A stretch of DNA of 64,000 nucleotides. Origin: Paraimprobicoccus trichonymphae. Its GTDB lineage: Bacteria; Bacillota; Clostridia; Oscillospirales; Acutalibacteraceae. Made by a program: the position numbers and the translations under genes. Location: NCBI GenBank assembly GCA_036322875.1, contig AP027925.1, positions 1,054,001 through 1,118,000 of the forward strand. The letters run 5' to 3'. Each line of letters begins with the position of its first letter. Within the stretch, counting starts at the first letter, position 1. This document shows, piece after piece, positions 53,745-60,982 of the stretch. Below the pieces are notes generated by a model, which worked only from the letters and a program-made list of their open reading frames with translations, searched no databases and was not told where the DNA came from.

Positions 53745-55580
53745 TTATTGGTTTAAAATTTTGAAAATGAATTTTTTAATTTCTTGCTTATTATTATTTA
53801 AACTTAATTTGCTTAAAATTTCTATTTCTAACATGAATTTTTTTCTGTTTGTTTTTATCGGTTTCGCTATATAAATTTTTTTATTTTTAGTTTTTTGTAT
53901 TCCTTCTTCGTTTAATAGTAATTCTTCATATAATTTTTCTCCTGGCCTTAACCCTGTGTATACTATTTTTATATCTATATTTGGAGTGTAACCAGACAAT
54001 CTTATTAAATTCTCAGCCAAGTCTTTTATTTTGACTGGATTCCCCATGTCTAGAACAAAAATTTCACCTCCTTGAGCCAAACTTCCTGCTATTAAGACTA
54101 AACTCACTGCTTCGGATATCGTCATAAAGTATCTTATAATTTCTGGGTGAGTTACAGTGACTGGACCTTTATTTTTGATTTGTTCTTCAAATAAAGGTAT
54201 AACAGAACCATTTGACCCCAGTACATTCCCGAACCTGACTGCTACAAATTCAGTTTTACTAATTTTATTTATATTTTGAATAATCATTTCACAAATTCTT
54301 TTAGTTGCTCCCATGACACTTGTCGGATTTACTGCTTTATCTGTAGAAATTAATACAAATTTTTTAACATTGTATTTATCAGCAGAATTAACTAAATTTA
54401 AAGTTCCGAAAATATTATTTTTAACAGCTTCTTCTGGATTTTCTTCCATTAAAGGCACATGTTTATGGGCTGCAGCATGAAAAACCACATCTATACTTTC
54501 TATGCTAAATATTTTATCTATTTTTTCTTTATCTCTTATAGAAGCAATTTCTACCTGTAAATTTAAATTATTTTCATATTTAAATTTCAATTCTTGTTGA
54601 ATTTCATAAGCACTATTTTCATAAATGTCTAAAATTATTATTTTATTAGGATTCAAAAAAGCTATTTGCCTGCATAGTTCAGAACCGATAGATCCACCTC
54701 CACCAGTTATTAAAATATTTTTGTTTTTTATGTACTCGCCATACATTTTTTTATCAAATGTTACTGGATCTCTTTCTAGTAGATCTTCTACTTTTATTTT
54801 CCGAATTTTGGAAGTAAGCGAAATATTATTCGTAACAGCTTCATAAATATTAGGAATTATTCTGATTTCTAAATTGGTTTTAGAACATATATCTAAGATT
54901 CTTTTTTTTTCTTCATAAGAAATAGTGATTATAGAAAATAAAATAACTTCTATATTTTTTAATTCACATATTTCAGAAATTTCAGAAGTCGAACCCTCTA
55001 TTTTGACCCCTAACAATTTTCTACCAATCTTTTCTTTATCGTCATCAACTATACATATTGGAAAATACTTATTAGCTGGATATTTAGATAACTCTCTTAA
55101 GACACTTGCTGTAGCTTCACCAGCGCCAACTATCAAGAGTCTCTTTTTATTACTATTATCAAAAATTTTATTATCAAGCAATTTATTTATTCTGTACACT
55201 AATCTAAATACGAATATCATACATGTTGATACTAATAAAAACAAAATATACAGTCTTATTCCTAAGTTCAAATTTAAAATTACCGTAATAAAAGAAAACA
55301 CAAAACTAGCACAAAAAGAAGCAACGCCAACGTAAAAAAAATCTTCTACATCAGCATATCGCCAGATTTTATCGTACAATTTAAAAATTAAAAATACAAC
55401 TGAAAAGCATATATTTACTAAAATTAAGTTCTTCAAAAAAAAACCTTCATACCCGACCAAAAAAAAATTATTTTTGTTTACTGCAAAAGAAATATAAAAG
55501 GATAAATTCCATATTGCTAGATCACACAAAAATAACATGTGTTTTCTGTACTTTTTCAAAATTTCATACAATAAAAACAT
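53745..55580 (-). CDS. Polysaccharide-biosynthesis nucleotide-sugar epimerase/dehydratase (CapD/WbpM type)
   Basis: A 611-aa membrane enzyme that modifies UDP-sugars for capsule or surface glycan. The N terminus has four hydrophobic segments (residues about 10-120), followed by a CoA-binding-like domain (LLIVGAGEATASVLREL) and a short-chain-dehydrogenase-like domain: ITGGGGSIGSELCRQI, FHAAAHKHVPLMEENP, STDKAVNPTSVMGATKR (SxnK-type active site), VRFGNVLGSNGSVIPLF and TGLRPGEKLYEELL. The start follows AAGGAATATAA. The 25-kb glycosyltransferase could act on the same surface glycan. Confidence 0.93.
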   Translation of the reverse strand: MFLLYEILKKYRKHMLFLCDLAIWNLSFYISFAVNKNNFFLVGYEGFFLKNLILVNICFSVVFLIFKLYDKIWRYADVEDFFYVGVASFCASFVFSFITVILNLNLGIRLYILFLLVSTCMIFVFRLVYRINKLLDNKIFDNSNKKRLLIVGAGEATASVLRELSKYPANKYFPICIVDDDKEKIGRKLLGVKIEGSTSEISEICELKNIEVILFSIITISYEEKKRILDICSKTNLEIRIIPNIYEAVTNNISLTSKIRKIKVEDLLERDPVTFDKKMYGEYIKNKNILITGGGGSIGSELCRQIAFLNPNKIIILDIYENSAYEIQQELKFKYENNLNLQVEIASIRDKEKIDKIFSIESIDVVFHAAAHKHVPLMEENPEEAVKNNIFGTLNLVNSADKYNVKKFVLISTDKAVNPTSVMGATKRICEMIIQNINKISKTEFVAVRFGNVLGSNGSVIPLFEEQIKNKGPVTVTHPEIIRYFMTISEAVSLVLIAGSLAQGGEIFVLDMGNPVKIKDLAENLIRLSGYTPNIDIKIVYTGLRPGEKLYEELLLNEEGIQKTKNKKIYIAKPIKTNRKKFMLEIEILSKLSLNNNKQEIKKFIFKILNQ

Positions 55581-55771
55581 TTATATTCCTTGATAACTTT
55601 GTTTCGATCGAAATTTAAAAATAAACAAGAATTTCGTAATAAATACTTAATGCAATTCAAATCGTATTTGTTATATCAAAATTATGCTTGATTTGTCAAC
55701 TATTTTTTAAGTAATTGCCTAAATTTCATATTTTGATTCTATTATTTAAAAATAATTTTTTAAATAAAGCA

Positions 55772-55800
55772 TTTACAAATTATAAAAAATCTATTATAAT
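55772..55800 (+). promoter_or_regulatory. Promoter of the exported kinase gene
   Basis: TTTACA (55772-55777), a 17-bp spacer and a perfect TATAAT (55795-55800) lie about 40 bp before the start. Confidence 0.75.
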
Positions 55801-55840
55801 ATATAGTATATAATTAATGAAAATAGTAGGGGAGTTTCAT

Positions 55841-56905
55841 ATGAAAAAATTTAAATTAAAATTAATTTCATTTTTAATGTCGTTTTCTATATTTTTACCA
55901 AGTAATAAAGCTATCAAAATAAACATAAATTTTGTTGCTGATAAACTGCCAATAATGTTATCTATTTTTATTCCCACTTCTATATTTGGATCAATAGTTT
56001 GTTTACATAAACATTTTGAACCCGAACCTAAATTATTTTCTTTAGACTATTTACCAAAAAATGAAGTTGTTAATGAAGTTATTATAATAGATGATTTAAG
56101 AAATTATTTTAAAATTTATGAGAAATTAGGTGATGGTGGATTCGGCAAGGTGAATAAGGCAATACAAAATGAAACTGGTGCAAAATGTTGTATAAAAAAA
56201 ATAAACAAAAAGCCGTTGTATAGTGATGAAATATATAAAGCAAAATATAAAAATGAAATTAGAATTCATATAAATTTAAATAACCAAAATATTGTAAAAT
56301 GCTATGGAGGCTTTTTCGATAAGAATACAGAATCATATTATATAGTTATGGAGCTTGTAGAAGGTTGTACATTACATGAACTTATCAAAAATGGATTTTT
56401 TTCGAATAATGAAAGACGTGTTATTGAATTTTTCAAACAGTTATTAGAAGCGGTCAAACACTTACATGACAGAAACATAGTATATAGAGATTTAAAACCC
56501 TTGAACATATTAGTAGATAAAAATCATATTTTAAAAGTTTGCGATTTTGGCCTTTCCAAAGTTATTAGCAATAAATACGTAAAAAATCGGGCGGGTACAG
56601 CTTGTTATATGTCACCGGAGGCAATTAATTGGCTTGAACAAAGTTGCGAATCAGATATGTGGAGTTTAGGTTGTATATTGTATGAAATGCTAACTAATAA
56701 AAAATTATTTACGAAAGAAGAACCTTCATATAATGATTTTAGATATATAGAGGAAATTAGAAAAAAAAAATTTAATAGAAAAATCGAAGAATTACTTATT
56801 TATCTTTTAACACATGATCCAATGGCAGAACGTGAACGCTCAAATCCAAGGAGAAATTGTTCAATTGATAAGGTTATTTATTTATGTAACGAATTATTTT
56901 TATAA
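55841..56905 (+). CDS. Eukaryotic-like Ser/Thr protein kinase with signal peptide
   Basis: Residues 1-25 form a signal peptide (KKFKLKLISFLMSFSIFLP, then SNKA), with a second hydrophobic stretch near residues 35-55. The kinase domain (about 90-350) has the glycine loop LGDGGFGKV, catalytic Lys in CCIKKI, VYRDLKPLNIL (Tyr in place of His of HRD), DFGLSK and GTACYMSPEAI, and DMWSLGCILYEML. There is no PASTA repeat, so it is not the usual PrkC. The activation segment and kinase lobe are closer to eukaryotic protist or animal kinases than to housekeeping bacterial ones. ATG 55841 follows GGGGAG. Intact and single-gene. It looks like an exported, host-directed kinase. Confidence 0.85.
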   Translation: MKKFKLKLISFLMSFSIFLPSNKAIKININFVADKLPIMLSIFIPTSIFGSIVCLHKHFEPEPKLFSLDYLPKNEVVNEVIIIDDLRNYFKIYEKLGDGGFGKVNKAIQNETGAKCCIKKINKKPLYSDEIYKAKYKNEIRIHINLNNQNIVKCYGGFFDKNTESYYIVMELVEGCTLHELIKNGFFSNNERRVIEFFKQLLEAVKHLHDRNIVYRDLKPLNILVDKNHILKVCDFGLSKVISNKYVKNRAGTACYMSPEAINWLEQSCESDMWSLGCILYEMLTNKKLFTKEEPSYNDFRYIEEIRKKKFNRKIEELLIYLLTHDPMAERERSNPRRNCSIDKVIYLCNELFL

Positions 56906-57281
56906 CAATAAACAACTTTGACCTAAAGTGTGGGGAATAATAACATATTTGCATTGTGTGATTTATAAACAATTTTACTCATTTTTCTCTTTTATTATTA
57001 TACCACTTTTTTATTCGCCCATCAAAGTAAGAATTTTATCCTGAGAAATTAAATCAACTATTTGTCCTCCCCTCAAAAAAACTTCTGGTTATTAAAATTA
57101 CGAATTTTATGGTATTTATTACAATAATTAGCAAATTATTTTTTGGTCAATCGTTTTTATTACTTATCTAATTAAACTAAAGCTTAGTAACTTCTTCTTT
57201 TATTTTATTTAAAATTAGCTTTTAGAAAAATAAAAATTTTCAATTTTAAAAAAATATGTAATTTTTATTTATAATTTAGTA
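56906..57281. other. Intergenic stretch with a hairpin-like sequence
   Basis: Around 57164-57205 the sequence ATCTAATTAAACTAAAGCTTAG and CTTCTTCTTTT resembles, with many differences, the hairpin-plus-T segment at 13.7 and 51.4 kb. A TATAAT at 57270-57275 precedes the next gene by only 7 bp. No gene is seen. Confidence 0.35.
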
Positions 57282-57863
57282 GTGATATTTGAGAAAATTT
57301 ATACTTATGGTATTTTTATTTCATTAGGTCTAGTTGTATATTTTTTATCTAGGTTTAAAAATAAGAACAATATAAAAAAATTGGTATTAATAAGTGAATT
57401 TGTTACATTAGGTACAGTTAGTCGTTGCTTTTTGTATTTTGTACACTATATTAAACCATTGACAAGTATAGTAATCATTTCTTCTTTCTATTTGGGAGCA
57501 GAAAATGGTTGTTTAGTTGGAATTTTAAGCATGTTGCTTTCTAACATTTTCTTAGGGCAAGGACCTTGGACTTTTTATCAAATGCTATCGGCTGGATTAG
57601 TTGGAAAATTTTCAGGATTATTGTTTAACAATTTAAAATTAGATAAAAAAAATTTGTTCTTAATTTCTATATTAAATATATTTTTTGTGTATGCACCAAT
57701 CATGAATTTTTCATCTTATTTTGTTATGTATAAAAATTTTAATTTAAATATATTATCAATTTACTTGATAAATAGTATAATAAATGATATAATTCACGTG
57801 ATTTCAACTATAGTTATTTTATTTTTGTTGACAAAATACATAAAAAAAGTAAAATTTATATGA
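57282..57863 (+). CDS. ECF transporter S component (vitamin-type)
   Basis: A 193-aa membrane protein with six hydrophobic segments. The block GAENGCLVGILSMLLSN, LGQGPWTFYQMLSAGLVG and VKPLT-like IKPLTSIVIIS fits the substrate-binding S subunit of energy-coupling-factor vitamin importers. The substrate is unknown; the related group includes cobalamin-precursor or pyrimidine-type transporters. The ATPase and T subunits are elsewhere. GTG at 57282 has no ribosome site; a TATAAT at 57270-57275 would put the transcript start right at the codon, so a leaderless message is possible. Confidence 0.8.
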   Translation: MIFEKIYTYGIFISLGLVVYFLSRFKNKNNIKKLVLISEFVTLGTVSRCFLYFVHYIKPLTSIVIISSFYLGAENGCLVGILSMLLSNIFLGQGPWTFYQMLSAGLVGKFSGLLFNNLKLDKKNLFLISILNIFFVYAPIMNFSSYFVMYKNFNLNILSIYLINSIINDIIHVISTIVILFLLTKYIKKVKFI

Positions 57864-58069
57864 ATCGTAAAAATATTTACAAAAAATAATAGTATGCTAA
57901 AATTATAAGAGATACTGTTTCAACGAAAACCAAGTTGAAACTTTAAGCGCTAAGTATCGTTGAGTTCACGGGAATTTACGATTGAAATAAAGCTTACGTA
58001 AGACGAGTAATCGTTGAGGGCTTAAAATCAAGAATTTGTTTGGTATTTTAGCCAAGCAAAGTGTCAAAT
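57860..58069 (+). repeat. Dispersed element, copy I, acting as promoter and leader of secG
   Basis: TTTACA (57876-57881), 16 bp and TAAAAT (57898-57903), preceded by TGC, form the promoter. The transcript carries GTTTCAAC-N9-GTTGAAAC, the GGAATTTACG block and the 3' hairpin TTTGTTTGG/CCAAGCAAA (58035-58043 with 58052-58060, one G-U pair), ending at GTGTCAAA. The secG ribosome site follows within about 25 bp. The upstream hairpin is truncated at the ECF gene end. Confidence 0.8.
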
Positions 58070-58106
58070 AATTGAAAAATGTTTTTATTCGTGGGAGTGA
58101 TTTAGT

Positions 58107-58370
58107 TTGTCAATATTAGAGATAATTTTTGGGATTTTGATATTAGTGATTTCAATTTTAATAATAATAGTTGTTTTATTTCAAGAAGGTAAACAACATA
58201 CTTCCGGGGTGATAACAGGTGGTGGTGCGAACACGTTTTTAAATAATAATAAATCTAGATCTGTAGATTCTTTGTTAACTCGTTGGACAAAGTTTATTGC
58301 TGTTATTTTTTTCTTATTAGTTATATTGTTTAATGCCATAACGTTTTTTAAGTTATTTGGAATTTGGTAA
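58107..58370 (+). CDS. secG: Preprotein translocase subunit SecG
   Basis: SecG is the small accessory subunit of the SecYEG channel. Two transmembrane helices (LEIIFGILILVISILIIIVV and TKFIAVIFFLLVILFNAI) flank the conserved QEGKQHTSGVITGGGANTFL loop. Length 87 aa is normal. TTG at 58107 follows GGGAGTGA. The only visible promoter is in element copy I. Retention matches the many predicted exported proteins of the window. Confidence 0.93.
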   Translation: MSILEIIFGILILVISILIIIVVLFQEGKQHTSGVITGGGANTFLNNNKSRSVDSLLTRWTKFIAVIFFLLVILFNAITFFKLFGIW

Positions 58371-58499
58371 AAGTTTTAACCGTTGTTTAAATTAACAATT
58401 TGTAGTCATATAAATTTTTTTAGCTTACATAATTTTGCTAGAACATGCAAGATGTGTTAAGAGCTGGTGGGGGTATACGTGTGTAGAGACAACATATGT

Positions 58500-58679
58500 T
58501 ATATGTGTAATTTCAAGAATTTTTGACATTTTGCCTTATGGTAAACTTGTCGATTTATTTTTAAAGAAAATTTCGATCCTTCAGCTAAGGAAAGTGCAAA
58601 TGTCAAATTGATAGGGGCTACTAATTTTGATTCTGATAATGAAATAACAGGATATTTTGTTTTTGAAGAAGAAGTATAA
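58500..58679 (+). pseudogene. Fragment of an unknown gene
   Basis: Two frames join to read YGKLVDLFLKENFDPSAKES, NVKLIGATNFDSDNEIT and GYFVFEEEV before a TAA. The start and much of the gene are missing. Not recognised. Confidence 0.4.
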
Positions 58680-58805
58680 TCATTGTTTTGATGGATTGAT
58701 CTGAAAATTATCATTCAAAAGAATAAATAGTTGAAAGCAAAAAATTCAACTATTTATATTGCTCTCTTAGTATATAATTTTAGCTAATTAATTAATAAAA
58801 AAATG

Positions 58806-58834
58806 TTGACATTTGTAAAAAAACATGTTACAGT
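58806..58834 (+). promoter_or_regulatory. Promoter of the small lipoprotein-like gene
   Basis: TTGACA (58806-58811), 17-bp spacer and TACAGT (58829-58834), about 45 bp upstream of the TTG start. Confidence 0.7.
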
Positions 58835-58879
58835 GTATGAAGTACTATCATAAAGAATCAGTTTTAGGAGAGGAAAATA

Positions 58880-59161
58880 TTGTTTAATAAAAAAATAAAT
58901 AAAATTTTGGCAGTAAATTTAGCTTTGGGTTTAAGTTTTGTAGGTTGTAATTTAAAAGCAATGGATACCAAACCATATGGGTTATTAGAGTGGATAAAAA
59001 ATGATGCTAAAATCTTGGTAAAAAATAACCCTGTGAAAAGTATACTTATCAGTTTGGTACCGTTCGTAGTGGGAGGGGGAATTTACGCTGTCTACAAAAT
59101 TTTTAGTAACTCTGTGAACATCGATGTTGAAAATTTATTTCCAGAAAATAAAATAATATAA
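58880..59161 (+). CDS. Small exported or lipoprotein-like protein
   Basis: A 93-aa protein with a signal peptide whose end (LSFVGCNLKA) has a lipobox-like cysteine, and a second hydrophobic segment near the C terminus (SILISLVPFVVGGGIYAVY). Nothing else is recognisable. TTG 58880 has AGGAGAGG upstream. It has a consensus-like promoter, so it is expected to be expressed. An alternative is cleavage after LKA without lipidation. Confidence 0.6.
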   Translation: MFNKKINKILAVNLALGLSFVGCNLKAMDTKPYGLLEWIKNDAKILVKNNPVKSILISLVPFVVGGGIYAVYKIFSNSVNIDVENLFPENKII

Positions 59162-59393
59162 AGTAGCGGCTAAGAATAACCTCTTTTTGGTAACGTGTTG
59201 TACGCATATATATTTTAAGTATAAAAACTGTAATAAATTATAATTTTTTTGGTAACTTCGTTGTTTATCTTCTTTTAGCAATTGGCAAATTCAATATAAT
59301 TCAGTAAAATTATTATATAGTGAAAAATTAATTTTTTATTTTAAGATTTATATATATAATTTTTAAAATATAAAATAAAAATTAAGGAAATTA

Positions 59394-60707
59394 ATGGAAT
59401 TATATAATTTAGAAGCAGAACAGTCGGTTATAGGTGCTATTTTGTTAGATTCTAAGTGTTTGAACAGGATAGCAGAAATTTTGCCCAATGCAGATTTTTT
59501 TTATTCTGAAAATCATAAATTAATATATATACAAATTTTAGACATGTTTATAAATGGTAAAATTGTAGATTATATAACTGTTTTGAACAAGCTTGAAAAA
59601 TCTGAAAATTTTAAAAATAGTAATTTAAAAACTTACATTTTTGATCTGATACATACTGTACCTGCGACTTCAAATTCTGATGTTTACGCTAAAATATTAA
59701 AAGACAAATATAATATAAGAATTTTAGTGGACACCGCAAAAGATATTATAGAAAAAGTTAACGAAAGCACTTTAAGTTCTTCTGGTATTTTAGATTTTGC
59801 AGAACAAAAAATTTTTGACATAAGAAAGGATCAAAACAATAATAAATTACAAAAAATAAGTGAAATTGTTTTACCTATTCTAGATAACTTAGGTTCCGGA
59901 AAATTAGATACAGGAGTACCAATCGGAATAGCTGACATAGACAGAGTTATAATGGGTTTAAATAAATCAGATTTAATTTTATTAGCAGCTAGACCTGGAA
60001 TGGGCAAAACTAGTTTTGCTTTAAATATGGTTGGAAATATAGCTATAAAAGAAGAAAAAACTGTTGCAATTTTTTCTCTTGAAATGACCAAAGAGCAATT
60101 AGTCACAAGATTACTTTCAATAGAAAGTTTAGTGCCTCATCAAAAATTAAAATTAGGAGATTTAAATGAAAAAGAATGGGAAACATTACAAAATGCCGCC
60201 GGTTATTTATCTCAATCTAATATTTATATAGACGATACGCCGGCTATTACTATTCCAGAAATGAAATCCAGACTTAAAAGGTTAAAAAATTTAGATTTAG
60301 TTATAATAGATTATTTACAATTAATGTCTAGCGCTAGAAAAATTGACAATAGGGTTCAAGAAATTTCTGAAATCACTAGAAATTTAAAAATTATGGCAAA
60401 AGAATTAAATGTTCCTATTATTACTCTTTCACAATTGTCAAGAGCAAGTGAACAGAGAGTTGATCATAGACCCGTCTTATCAGATTTAAGAGATTCTGGC
60501 TCTATAGAACAAGATGCAGATATAGTCATGTTTTTATACAGACAAAGCTATTATTTAAATGACAAGGTAGACGAAAATGTCAATATAAATCAAGCTGAAT
60601 GTATAATAGCAAAAAATAGACACGGAGAAATTCGTTCTGTCAATTTACACTGGCAAGGCGAATACATGAAGTTTACAGCTCAAGAAGAGAAACATTATGA
60701 ATATTAA
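59394..60707 (+). CDS. dnaB: Replicative DNA helicase DnaB
   Basis: Hexameric 5'-3' helicase of the replication fork. The N-terminal domain (EAEQSVIGAILLD) and the RecA-like C-terminal domain with Walker A ARPGMGKTSFALN (about residue 200), Walker B LVIIDYLQLM, LSQLSRASEQR, and LRDSGSIEQDADIVMFLYR are intact. Length 437 aa is usual. The ATG has AAGGAAATTA before it. Commonly called DnaC in Bacillus. Confidence 0.97.
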   Translation: MELYNLEAEQSVIGAILLDSKCLNRIAEILPNADFFYSENHKLIYIQILDMFINGKIVDYITVLNKLEKSENFKNSNLKTYIFDLIHTVPATSNSDVYAKILKDKYNIRILVDTAKDIIEKVNESTLSSSGILDFAEQKIFDIRKDQNNNKLQKISEIVLPILDNLGSGKLDTGVPIGIADIDRVIMGLNKSDLILLAARPGMGKTSFALNMVGNIAIKEEKTVAIFSLEMTKEQLVTRLLSIESLVPHQKLKLGDLNEKEWETLQNAAGYLSQSNIYIDDTPAITIPEMKSRLKRLKNLDLVIIDYLQLMSSARKIDNRVQEISEITRNLKIMAKELNVPIITLSQLSRASEQRVDHRPVLSDLRDSGSIEQDADIVMFLYRQSYYLNDKVDENVNINQAECIIAKNRHGEIRSVNLHWQGEYMKFTAQEEKHYEY

Positions 60708-60982
60708 TTTTTCAAAAATCTTTAATCTTATGTTTATTATAATAACACTGTTTCTATCAACATTTAGACAATAGAAGTTTAACTGTTTTCAATTATAGTA
60801 ATTTATTTTTTTTTGATTATTATTGAAATTACGAATAGAATTTATTATAAATATAAAATTAAACAAAAAATTACGTATTTTTATTACAAGTTAACAAATT
60901 TAACTTTTTGATATAAAATTTTGAAATTAGTTAATAATAAACAAATACAGTAATTAAAAAAATAATTGAGGATTGTTTTAGA

